Source: Psilocybe azurescens | Lineage: Eukaryota > Basidiomycota > Agaricomycetes > Agaricales > Agrocybaceae | Direction of reading: 5' to 3' | Length of the DNA stretch: 64,000 nt | Assembly (NCBI GenBank): GCA_023853785.1 | Contig: JAJIRX010000751.1 | Span: 211,462-275,461 of the forward strand | Shown: positions 23,979 to 34,929 of the stretch, one piece after another | How positions within the stretch are numbered: the first letter of the stretch is position 1 | How the letters are laid out: every line of letters starts with the position of its first letter | Position numbers and translations under genes: made by a program | The notes under the pieces: generated by a model | The model's input: only the letters and a program-made list of their open reading frames with translations | What the model was told of the DNA's origin: nothing | The model's database searches: none

Positions 23979-26900
23979 TCAGAGTTTGTGTAATTGGTGG
24001 TATTCCTTAAGAGTCTCGCTGTCGTCGTCGAACGCATCGTCTTTTTCCCACGTTGCTTCGGAGATAGGGAATCCCGTCCATTTGATAAGGTATTGATATT
24101 TTTGCTTTCCTTTCTTGGGTTTTCGTCCAGTCTTTCTGTGATTCAGAATAGTTTCGACTTCCCAGTGTTCTTCTTTATTTTTGATTTTGGGTGGTGGTCT
24201 AGGGAAATTCGGTCCGTATGTTTCTGTCTCGTTATATGGCATGAGTAGAGTGGCGTCCGAAGACGCCGTGGATCTTCCATATCTTGGGTATTTTGAGTCT
24301 GTACGTGAGAGGTCCCAAGACTTCTGTGATCGTGAACGGGCCTTCTCGTTTTGGTTTCATCTTCGAATGGTACCTTGTGGAGATGTTGCGGGAGTCTAGC
24401 CAAACTTTCGTTCCTTTCTCAAACGGTTTGAAGGTCAATTTTCGTCGTTCAGCTATCCTTTGTCTTGCAAGTTCATGGGCGGCTAACGCTTCTTCTCGAT
24501 CTCTCAGGAGATGTTTGACTTTTTCTTCCACAGATGGGGCTTTGGTGTTCTTGAATGCGAGTGGAATGGCCAGCGGAGACAAACCTAGGGTGAGTTCAAA
24601 CGGGGTTTTGACCCTTTCAGAGTGTTTCCTGTTGTTGTGAGTGAATTCCAATGTTCCAACTGACTTGTTCCAATCAGTTGGGTGTGAAGAACAATAGATG
24701 GATAGGTAGGCTTCTATTTCTTGGTTGAATTGCTCAGTGGTTCCGTCTCCTATTGGATGATAGGCCGTCGTTAATTTGGACTTGATCCCTAAGAGTTTCA
24801 TGAGTTCTTGGAAGACTTTTGCTGTGAATAGGGGATCTCAGTCGGAGATAATGCTGTCTGGGAGTCCGAATCGTTTGAAGAGGTTGTCGAGTAAGAGTTG
24901 AGCTGCTCCTTCGGGCGTCAAGTGCCTCTCCCGGGTTCCCTTTCTTCCGGCAAGGTATTAAAATCACCCCTTAGTAAGCCCATGGTCTACCACGACCATG
25001 AGTGCATCCACGATCTGTCCCGTTGTTCTTAACCAGTGGTAAATCGGTTAGAAAGTCCATTGAACAGTTTGCAAATGGTCGCTAGTAGAAGTCGGTCCGG
25101 CGATTGGCATGAACGACGGGTGGGAGGGATTTCTGTTAATCCTGAATTGCTGACAGATTCTGCAGCCTTTGACATATTGTTTTACAAAGGATTGTAGCCC
25201 TGGCCACCAGTAATGTGTTTTTACTGCGTTGTAAGTTTCAAGTTCTCCGGGGTGTCCTGCTGATGGTAGATCGTGAAAGGATTTTACCACTTGTTGGCAT
25301 AGATTTTGGTTTTTCGGTATATATGTTTTATCTTTATAAAAAATAATGTTTTTTCCATTGAATTCCTCCATTTTCCAGTCGCCGAGGTCGGTTTGTAAAT
25401 TTGGTGGTCCTCCTTGCAGTAGAGCTTTTAAGATTTCTGCAATATCTGTGTTGAATTCTTCCGAATCAATGATTTTCTGTTGTAGTTCAGTGCCAATTAG
25501 ATTGATGAAAAGTTCCTCCAGTAGTAGAGTCACGTCTTCGTTATCGTGGTCTTTGTCTGGTATAAGATCCGGCCTTCTTGATAAGGCATCAGATTGAATC
25601 ATTTTTGTTCCAGGCATGTGGATTAGTTTCAGATCAAATTCAGATAGATATAGTGACCATCGAGCTTGCCGTCTGTTCAGATTTCTTGGACTTCTGAAAT
25701 AGGTCAGGTTCTTGTGGTCAGAATGGATTATTGTCGTATGTTCAGATCCTTGGATGTAGTGCCTCCATTCCTGTAATGCTTGTACAATTGCCACAAGTTC
25801 TCGATCGTAGATTTTATAGTTCCTTTCTGTTGCGGAAAAGGTTTTTGAAATAAATGCGCATGGGTGTCTTTCACCGTTTCCATCGAGTTGAGTCAGAACA
25901 GCTCCAGATGCATATTTAGAGGCGTCGCATTCGATTTGAAATGGTTTGCTTGGGTCTGGCATTGAGAGAACTGGTTCTTCCATGAATCATTGTTTCAGTT
26001 CGTCGAATGCTCGTTGAGCTGCGTCCGTCCATTCAAATTTCTTGTCCTTCTTTAGGAGGTCGTTCAGGGGTTGCGCAACCATAGAGAACTTCCTGATGAA
26101 TTTTCGGTAGAAATTTCAAATCCCAGGAATCCCCTGACTTGCTTGACCGTAGTAGGTGCAGGCCAGTCTCGGATTCCTTTAAGTTTTGATTGGTCCATGG
26201 AGATTCTTCCTTCTTCGATTATCATTCCCAGGTATTCGACTTTTCGTTGTCTGAAGACGCATTTTTCCGGTTTGAGGTATAGGTCGTTATCCTTTAGCCT
26301 TTGCAGGACAATCCGTTTGTATCTTGCCAAATCTTCTTGATTTTTGGCAAAGATCAAGATGTCATCCATGTAGATAATCACAAATCCTCCAGATATTTCG
26401 CCTTCGAACAGCAAATCCATCGTGGATTGAAAAGTGGCTGGGGAATTGCATAATCCGAAGAACATAACCGTGGGTTCAAAGAGTCCTTGATTTGTTTTGA
26501 AGGCAGCTTTCTGTTGATCTTCTTTTGAATGCGAACATTATTGTATCCTTGCCTGACGTCGAGCTTGGTAAAGAATTTTGCTCCTTTGAGTTTGTCCAAT
26601 AGATCGGGGGATCCGTTGCAAAGGGTAGGCATTCTTTATGGTCCATTCGTTTAGATATCGATAGTCCTGACAAGGCCGCAGTTTTCCGTCTTTCTTGGCT
26701 ACAAAGAAAAAGGGCGATGTGATGTCCGATTCTGATCTGACGATATATCCTTTGTCCAGCATTTCTTTGAGAAATTTGTCCTGTTCAATTTGTTCTTCCA
26801 GGGTGAGGCTGTAGACTTTGCATGGTTTTGGTTTGAATTCAGGTTTCAGTTCAATTTTGTAATCCCAGGGTCTTGAGATGGGAAATCGATCTGCTGCCTT

Positions 26901-27570
26901 TTTGTCGAAAAGTCCGAGGTAGTCGTGGAGGTCCGGGGAATAAGTTCTTCCAGAGGTTTAGCGGGTGTCCTGTTTTCGTGTTCCATTGCCAGAGTTTGTG
27001 AAGCCGTAGTTTTTGTGTTGATCCATGTCTGGTCCATTTCTTCAGAGTCTTTGGCTTCAATAAAATCTATTACCAAAGCGTTGAAGTCTTTGAGTGGGGC
27101 ATCTGTGGTGTCAATGATTGGTTCGGTTTCTTCCAGTTCTTCTTCCATAGTGGTAGTGCGGATAGATTTTGAAATTCTCCATTTGACTTTTCCAGTTCCC
27201 CAATCAATGTTGGGGTTTCGTTTCTGAAGCCAAGGTAGTCCTAAGATAATCTTTTGTTGTCCTAGTCCAGAGACACACATAGAATTTCCTTGTTTGTTCT
27301 GTTCCCGATGGTAAGATTGAGTTCTATGAAGGTAGAGATCGTTTCCTTTCTTGTTGAGAGTTCCGTCCACATTGTATACTGTGAGGCTTCTCTTCAGGGT
27401 CTTTTGTTTGAGTCCTAGTTTCCTAGCGTAATTTTGGTCAATGAATTTTCCACCAGCTCCAGAGTCAATTAGACCCGAGGTTTTGACGATTTGTGGCTTT
27501 CCATTTTTATGGCAGAGAAAGAAATCGGTAAATGCATAGATTTATTCTCAAGTGTAGCCATAAATACAGA
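23979..27570 (-). pseudogene. Chromovirus pol: protease, RT, RNase H, integrase, chromodomain
   Basis: Order along the minus strand: retropepsin region with DSGAGGKFI-like sequence near 27460, reverse transcriptase ([31 protein letters not shown]; active-site YMDDILIF near 26365), RNase H (FQIECDASKYASGAVL; DALSRRPD), integrase zinc finger (HPGELETYNAV, CRICQQF) and core end (YHPIGDGTTEQFNQEIEAY), and a C-terminal chromodomain (YQYLIKWTGFPISEATWE). Several frame changes and stops break it, for example near 26050, 26470, 26640 and 24960. The chromodomain suggests targeting to methylated-histone heterochromatin. Confidence 0.92.
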
Positions 27571-27616
27571 ATAGATGCCTAATTGTGGAGAGACTGACGT
27601 CGATTCAGTTCTCCGT

Positions 27617-28696
27617 TTAAAAATCCTCAGTGTTGCTTTCCTCCTCCAGGTTTCCCACCACCAAACTCGCCAGTTCTTCTCTTTCCTCCATGTTCAGCTC
27701 CCGGATATGGGCATGAAGGTCCTTGGGTGTCCATTTCTTTTTGGTAATTCCTTCAGTATGAAGGGGTTGTTCTTCTTCTTCTGAGGGCAATCTACTGCAA
27801 GATGTCCTGTTTGTTTGCATCTGAAGCAAGCCCCCTTTTTCATAAGGCTTGTTCGTTCCTTGGTGGTCATGACATCGACGTCCATTGCGAAGGGTCCTTT
27901 CTTGGCGTGGCTCTGGGAATGAATCACGCGTTTGATTGAGATGGGCCTTTAATCGCCATAGCGAGTCAATAGCTCCTGTCAAAGATCATGGCTTTGTCAT
28001 ACCATTCTTCGATTTTTGTGGGCTTCTTCTCAGACATGATGATTTTCTGTACTAGCGCCCGTCTTGAACATTTCGACCAAGAGTTTGTTTGCAGTGTCAG
28101 AGTCATTAGACATCCCCGCCTCTCCAACCAGTAGTTTGAACTTTGTTACTAGTTGTTCGGGCGGTCAGGTTCTTTTGTCGAAGCATTTTTAATTTGTCTA
28201 ATGCATCAATGTCTTCTTCTTCTGTTTTGAATGCCTTCTGGAATTCGTTGATAAATTCCCTGTAAGTCAGTAAGTTGATATCCCCTGTGTCGAGGTTCAG
28301 TTTGTTCTGGACAAATTGTTGTTTCCAAACGACCGCATTTCCTTCTTGCATAAAAGAGAGAATAAATGTGATCTGTTTTGATTCCGTGTTGTAAACGTCC
28401 TTGTTGATCCCCATATAGAGGATACATTCTTGAAGGAATTTCTTGCTTTTAAACTGTTCGCCGTTGAAAGGCGTTGGTTTGCAAAGAGAGAGTTCCCTTG
28501 TCTTTGGGGCATCGATCATTTGTTGGTCAACCATTTGTGTTTCGTTTGGTTCAGAGTTTTCAGAGGGTTCAGAGGCATCGGTGAAGTATTCTTCTCCTGA
28601 CAATAGTCCTGGAGTTCGGCTAGTGGGTTGAACGTCTGATGTAGGTGTTTGTTCACCACTGTCATCAGTGTCGTAGTTTGCGGAGAAGGTTCGCAT
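27617..28696 (-). pseudogene. Chromovirus gag with CCHC knuckle
   Basis: The frame opens at 28696 (MRTFSANYDTDDSGEQTPT), with an acidic N-terminus, then the Gag core (KPTPFNGEQFKSKKFLQEC, then YREFINEFQKAF). It shifts frame near 28110 and 27980; the downstream part carries CFRCKQTGHLAVDC, the nucleocapsid zinc knuckle. It would form the capsid of the virus-like particle. Confidence 0.85.
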
Positions 28697-28777
28697 TGAG
28701 ATGTCGTGGTGTCAGGTTCAAGCTCCCGATACCGCTTGTAGATGAAGCAGTATGGTAGAGTGAGAAGCTAGTTCTTT

Positions 28778-29249
28778 TGTTATGATCTCAAGTTAGAATC
28801 ATGCAGTGTGCGTAATCTAACCACCAATCGTTTACAAGAACAAGTTCAAGTTTGAGTTGAGCAGGTTAAGCAGGTTGGATTCTCAAGAACTAGCTAAAGA
28901 ATACAGTGGATCCTTCCTGGTATAAATACTATGAACTGTACAGCAAGTTGAAACGAGTTTAAATGTTCATCAGCAGATGTATATAAGAATAGAGGAAACA
29001 GATAGTTGAAACGAGTCGGAATGTTCATCAGCAGATGTATATAAGAATAGAGGAAACAGATAGTTGAAACGAGTCGGAATGTTCATCAGCAGATGTATAT
29101 AAGAATAGGAGTGAAAGTCCATCAGAGATATGATGGAGTTTTGTAGAATGATGGAAAGCAAAGTTCATCAGAGCGTACGATGATGTATCAATGATATGGA
29201 CGATGACAAAGAAAAGAGAAAAGAAAAAAGAAAAAGACTTGTCATAACA
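28778..29249 (-). repeat. LTR, 5' copy (472 bp)
   Basis: Starts TGTTATGATCTC and ends TTGTCATAACA on the plus strand. It is nearly identical to the other LTR except that it has three copies of the internal 62 bp unit instead of two, and a shorter GAAAA stretch. On the element's strand this LTR carries the promoter. Confidence 0.95.
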
Positions 29250-29345
29250 TCTTTGTCATTTCAACTTTGTGTCTACTTGTATACTGCTATAAATATCAAA
29301 ATTTACATATTCTCTGCCTCTATCATAAAACTCATTGGCTTCCCA

Positions 29346-31128
29346 CAATTGCATTCTGTGCTTGTTATGCCAGGAACACATGAAATACTCAGAACCTCCT
29401 GTTCTTGACCCAGTTGCTTTACTATAAAAATGGTGGGTCTGCACCACATACACTATCTTCTTTATCTGAACTTGTCCTCAGGAACTGAATACAATCAATT
29501 GTTGGTTCTCAATGATGACTTAACTCTCAATGTTGATATATTGGCTGTTCAGGTTAATGTATTCAGACCACCCATATCCCTACTCTTCTAATGCAAGCTG
29601 GTACTCAGGGTCTTCCATGGTAACCTGCATTACAGTTGTTATTCAAAGTCAGCAGAACAATGTACATTGGCAGTGAATTCTATTTGCCTTCTGCCTTTAT
29701 TACAATATGTGCCTTTAAACTTTTCTCTGTATACATAGCTGCTGTGACCCACTTCTTCTTTTGGCACTTCAAAACTATATACAAGATTGTTCAAGAGTAT
29801 CAAGTAAGTTTCTGTTCAAGTAACCACATACAAGAATAGGACACTGACCTTGTGAAAGACATCTGATTACCCAAATCCTCATTATCAGAAGATGAAGGTA
29901 AGCTTTCATTCTTCTCACTATGAGAAAATATATTTTCATACCCTATTGGGGCTACAGATATATACAGAAGCATAAAACTGGTGGTATATCACCATTTTTA
30001 TAGCAATGACTGGTATTGCTCTGGGACAACATATGCTGCTAAAGTTGGTCTGCCATAGTGGGCCCTTGTTGTTGCTCTTATCTTTACATGGTTGTTCATA
30101 CCAATCATAGGGACAGTGTGTATGGTCCTTGTGCTGCCCTGTCATTTATCTGACCATTGCTGTTGATGCCATGGAGATTAGTGCAACTGTGGGATATGCA
30201 CCCAGTGTCAAAAACATGGTTCAAGTCCATATTCTTCTTGCAGCCCTATACATAGCAGAACTCACATTTCATCTGTGTCAGACATTAGGTTATTAGTGGT
30301 GCATTAGTTCACAGTAAACCAAATGCAAATAAGTATTTTACAATGTACAGCTACAATCCTGTTGTCCAATCACTCAACCTTCCCCAGAATCTCAAGCTGG
30401 TGTGTAACATAATCAACATTACTGGCACTGCTGATTAATTGTTTTGTGTCTAGAGACAATATGCAAAATTCCCCTAGGACAACATTCACAGTGCAAACCA
30501 TTGGTACAGTCATGGTATGTCCTCATTTTGATAAACTTCTAAAATCCTCCCAATATTAACAAGTTTGTCTGGAGAGGACTTCTAAGTTTCATAATCATGA
30601 AGGTTGGCAAGACAACAGGCTCCTTTACTGATCATGTGTTAATGAATCTTTTCTGGACTGCACTGAGTGCACAGAGAGATGTCTTGCACAGTGTTCAAGA
30701 AATGAATGTATGGTCAGATCAACAGGTGAGACTATGTGATCACTGGAGACCTTTCTAAGCTGATTCCCATTAATTGTTTTCAATAGGTCCAATCATATAA
30801 CAGTATATAGATCACATGGAGAGCACTTGGAAAACCTCTTTATGTTACTGGGACCCAATATGGTGTATATCTTCTAATTGGCATCTTGCTTTACTCTCTG
30901 ATGCCAATCCATTATGAAGGTTGTTCTCTACATGCTGCTTGTTGAACTTGGGTTCCTGATTCTGTTCTGGCTCCTGCACTGAGAGTATGACTGACAATGA
31001 AGAGAAGAGGGCAGCATTTGTCCACTCTGGGCAACTATTTCTATTATATGCACATACACCTAATAAGTAAGCTGCAGAAGCAAAGCTAGCCTTGTTCATT
31101 GTGTAGTATTCTATTGAATACAATGTCC
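29346..31128 (+). pseudogene. Decayed OPT (oligopeptide) transporter gene
   Basis: Family landmarks are readable in shifting frames: YIAAVTHFFFWHFKTIYKIV (about 29730), PNANKYFTMYSYNPVVQSLN followed by LKL (about 30320-30400), and after a likely intron QYAKFP then RTTFTVQTIGTVM (about 30460-30510), and WRALGKPLYVTGTQYGVYLL (about 30820). In OPT proteins these are the PGRPxAN, YGYN and PPRTTF regions that line the peptide channel. Many stops and shifts show it is dead. The block has no CpG dinucleotide at all. OPTs import small peptides across the plasma membrane. Confidence 0.75.
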
Positions 31129-31736
31129 TCGATGTGTCCACAAGTCTTCTAACAAGCTGTCTTCACACTGAAAGCTTTGAAAACTTGGAGATGACAGAGG
31201 GAAAGAGGATTTTTCAGCAGGATAATGACCCCAAACACACCTCCAAAAGGGCCAGTCAGTGGTTTTTGGATAACAACATTGAAGTTATGGAATGGCCTCC
31301 TCAATCCCCTGACATCAACCCCATTGAACACTTGTGGGTGCACCTCAAAAGGCAGATGAACACCTATGAAATACCACCCAAAGGAGGGTTTGAATTGTGG
31401 GAGAGACTGGCTGCAGAATAGAACAAAATCCCCCAGAAACATTCCAAAATCTCATAGAAAGCATGCCAAGGAGAATGGAGGCTGTTATCAAGGCAAAAGG
31501 TGGTCATACTAAGTATTAAATAGAGGGTCAAACAACTGTCCCACTTTTGTATTATTTTGTCTATTTTATTACTCAATCATTTTTGATCCAAATCACATAA
31601 TCTTGAAGGCAATTATAAAAGTCACATGTTCAACTATAACATATATTAATTTCAGACCTTTTAGTTGAAGGGTTCCCATTTTATTAGCAATTTAACTCAA
31701 AGGTTGCAAAAAGTGGGACAGTTTTTTGAGCCACTG
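31129..31736 (+). pseudogene. Tc1/mariner transposase 3' part with right TIR
   Basis: The frame from 31134 has the catalytic C-terminal region IFQQDNDPKHTSKRASQWF and WPPQSPDINPIEHLWVHLK. It breaks at a TAG where a Trp codon is expected, then a 1 bp loss, after which the usual IESMPRRMEAVIKAKGGHTKY-type ending is legible to about 31520. The right TIR (reverse complement CAGTGGCTCAAAAAACTGTC) ends at 31736 next to TA. The 5' half is missing, replaced by the OPT remnant. Confidence 0.88.
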
Positions 31737-32187
31737 TATTACTTGGCTGGCTCGGTCACCATCAGAACAATAGGGAGTGTTTCGGATTGTTTGGAGGCAA
31801 TAGACTAGCCTGGTTGTTCCCTGACCATGCATTCCTCTGCCTTAGCTTCACTCTGTGCCATTAAAATAGGAATAATCTTTCTCTTGGACTCTTTTCAGGA
31901 TTTAGTATTCTGGGAGTATCCACAGAGTCTTGTGTAGAGGACTATACTGCAGATTCTCGAACATTGTCTTTCTCCAATCAGATTCACCAAGCCAGTAATT
32001 TGTTCCACTGGAGACATATTCAAATGCCCATCTGAAGCCGAATAGCTCGATTAGAGTGTACCTGATTCTTTCATTATTTCTGAATAGTTGAGCAACCGTA
32101 GACCTTGAGCAGAACGACCCAGAAAAAAACTATAAGAGCTGTCGAGAAGAGTTGACAATATCTCACTCCCTTTCACTTCTTACAGCA
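31737..32187. other. Upstream region of the laccase-like gene
   Basis: CpG and GC rise again after about 32030. A TATA-like CTATAAGAG lies about 55 bp upstream of the laccase start codon (near 32131). No other structure seen. Confidence 0.4.
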
Positions 32188-34929
32188 ATGCAGTTGTTCG
32201 TCTTCAAATCCATTGCACTTGCGCTCATATTTGCTAAGCCGTTATTGGGTGCCCATGTTAACGTCAACTTCAACATTGTCAATGCGAACATTGCACCAGA
32301 CGGATTCTCACGCTCCACAGTTCTCGTCAACGGAGTATTTCCTGGTAGTCTGATACAAGTCCAGAAGGACGACACCCTTCGCATCTCTGTCAAAAATCAA
32401 CTCACAGATGCCGCCATGAGGTATGCTTGTGCATTCTTGTCGCCTTATAGCTGTTATCTCTGATGTAGATATCTGTTATAACTTAGGAAAAGCACTTCGA
32501 TTCATCGGCACGGACTTGTAAGTCTGGAAATCTGCTTTATACAATCTCTTTCACGACTAATACGTCACACTACTCTCAAGTTCTAGAAAAGAACAGGATC
32601 AGAGGACGGACGTACGCTAATCAGTGACTATTATGGTTGAGTCTGATGTAGCCCTAAACTCAGCGGCTATGATCAATCAATGTCCGATATCGCCAGGACA
32701 CTCATATACATATGATAGTGAGTACTACGCGTGCCACATAACGCTCTGTCAGTGTTTGGTTAATCGTGTATGTCAAGTACCATTGAATGGATAAGCCGGC
32801 ACGTATTGGTAAGCAACTTTAAATCGAACCTTTACCCGTACGGTATCTGATATCTTTGTTAGGTATCATAGGTTTGACATCTAGCGACTCATTTGCCTAC
32901 GACATCCGAACTTGACATCTATCACCATTCACAGTCATCTGTCCTCGCAGTATGTGGATGGCCTCCGCGGGTAAGCATGTTTTTTTTTCTTTCAGAATTT
33001 CTGATTGCTTGGTGAAATCTGATGGATATCCAGCGCCCTAGTCGTCTATGGTGAGCTGCAAAGTATCCATGACGACACCCTGTGGTTTTCAGAGCGTATA
33101 CGCTTTTTTAAACCCTGTCGACCCACATCTAGGCCTAGTACGGTTATCCAGCTGTCAGACTGGTACCACAAGGTAAGTTTCGGTTCTTAGGAAGAGTATG
33201 CATGACTGATGAAAAATTGATTTCTAACATAGCTTGCTCCAGGCATAACGGAAACATATCTTCATGGAAATCCCGAGCCAGTATGAGCAGCTGTTCCTCA
33301 TTCTTTCGGCATCCAATAACTCTTTGTTTCTGTAGATACCTGATTGTGGCACAATCAATGGCGTCGGACGATACAAAGGAGGTCCATCAGTTGCCGACAA
33401 CGGATCAATGTCATGGCAGGGCTGCGCTACCGTTTCCGTGTCATCAACACATCTGTCTACGCATACTATACATTTTCTATCGAAGGACATAGATTGACTA
33501 TAATTGAGGTATTCTCTTGATTCCAAATATAGGTATCATGCAAGCAGACTTGTGTATTTCTAGGTAGATGGTGTCAACAATGACCCTCGCACGGTCGACG
33601 GGTTTGAAATACATGCTGGTCAACGCTACTCTGTGATACTTAACGCCAATAAAGCTGTGAAGAACTATTGGGTCATAACGCCTATGGAGTTGCAACATTC
33701 CAGCGATAACAAAAACTGTGAGTTGATCCCTCTTATTTTTGAGTTGACAAATTATCTTAATGATTGGCACCGTAGTAGATACTGAGAATGTATACGGGGT
33801 TCTGCATTATCAGGGTGCTCCTGCAGCCACCACCAAAGCCAAAAATGGGGCTGATGATTTACTTAAAGAATATCAGTTGGTTCCTCTTGTGAATCCTGGG
33901 GCCCTGGAGGCAACAGTGCCGCCACTCGGTCAATCGATCTATCATTCACCTGGTCCACGGTCAACAATGAGCTTCAGGTATATTTTTGATTTGTGCACTG
34001 GTAGTTTTGGCCAGGTTGACGAGAATGAGATTTAATGGACAGTGAATGGGATTAAATATCATCCTCCCACCGTCCCAACCTTACTCAACATCATGGCAAA
34101 CGGTTTTACTAGTGAGAGCGACTTTGGGGCATCTGAGCATTCCTATGTTTTGAATCGGGACAACATCATTGGATTGGTGATACACGGATCTACCAACGGT
34201 GTGTTTACCATTTTATGTACAAGCCTTGTCTTTCTGGTTATTTACGCACTTCCTATCGTATTCAGGACATGTCCAGTAAGTACTTTTTAGGTTGTGAGAA
34301 CATGCGCTAACGCCTTATACTCTAAATCTACCAGTCCTTTCCAGTGAGCAACTTAAGACGGCTTATAATTTTCTACAATGGTAAACATTAACACTGTCTC
34401 ATAGTCTACATGGCCATTCCTTCGATATTGTGCAAACCACCGAACTTTATAAACCCGCCTCGCAAAGATGTTGTTGGTGTCAAAGGTCAGTATACTGGTC
34501 ATAGAGACTTCTTGTATTTAACAGGCTTAACGCATACCACCATCAGGGTCTACCGTGATTATTAGATTCAAAGCCGATAATCCAGGGCCATGGTGCGTCA
34601 TGAGGACTTCAATGCCTCTTCATTTGTGCTCACATATCTCCAGGCTCCTACATTATCGTATGCGTCTTTAAATCTTCACAGACTATTGAGGCTTATTCAT
34701 CGTCTCTGTTCATTTTTCGGCCAATAGATATTGGTGAGTTTCTCACGAATGAAATATAGTATTCGTGTAGTAATTGACTGGTCTAGACTGGCATCTTGAA
34801 GCAGGCCTAGCTGTAGTATTTGCTGAAGCGCCCACAGAACAGGTTTCAGGCCCTACCTCCCAGATAATCAAGCAAGAATGGCTTGATCTTTGTCCGATTT
34901 ACAACGCACTTCCAGCTGCTCTGCAGTAG
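32188..34929 (+). pseudogene. Laccase-like multicopper oxidase, probably disabled
   Basis: Intron-rich. The start MQLFVFKSIALALIFAKPLLG is a signal peptide, then VNFNIVNANIAPDGFSRSTVLVNG. Further parts are the Cu region IHRHG (a HWHG is normal), INQCPISPGHSYTY, HSHLSSQYVDGLRG, LVVY, LSDWYHK, RYRFRVINTSVYAYYTFSIEG, the third domain, LHGHSFDIV, then INPPRKDVVGV and PGPW, and DWHLEAGLAVVFAEAP near the end. Laccases oxidise phenols with O2 using four coppers. Lesions: Trp to Arg in HWHG, an in-frame TAA at 34033, a frameshift after LHGHSFDIVQTT, and an unreadable HCH segment before DWHLEAG, where the type-1 copper Cys should be (near 34645). Some lesions might be sequence error, but together they suggest a pseudogene. 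Confidence 0.85.

Larger units (their letters stand above)
22348..29249 (-). mobile_element. Full-length Ty3/Gypsy chromovirus, minus strand, 6.9 kb
   Basis: Bounded by direct LTRs 22348-22791 and 28778-29249 that start TGTTA and end TAACA. The 5 bp TCTTT occurs on both sides (22343-22347 and 29250-29254) as the target-site duplication. Reading right to left: gag, zinc knuckle, protease, reverse transcriptase, RNase H, integrase, chromodomain, then two extra ORFs. LTRs are very similar, so insertion is fairly recent, but several stops and frameshifts make it non-autonomous as sequenced. Abundant CpG distinguishes it from the older repeats around it. Confidence 0.95.
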
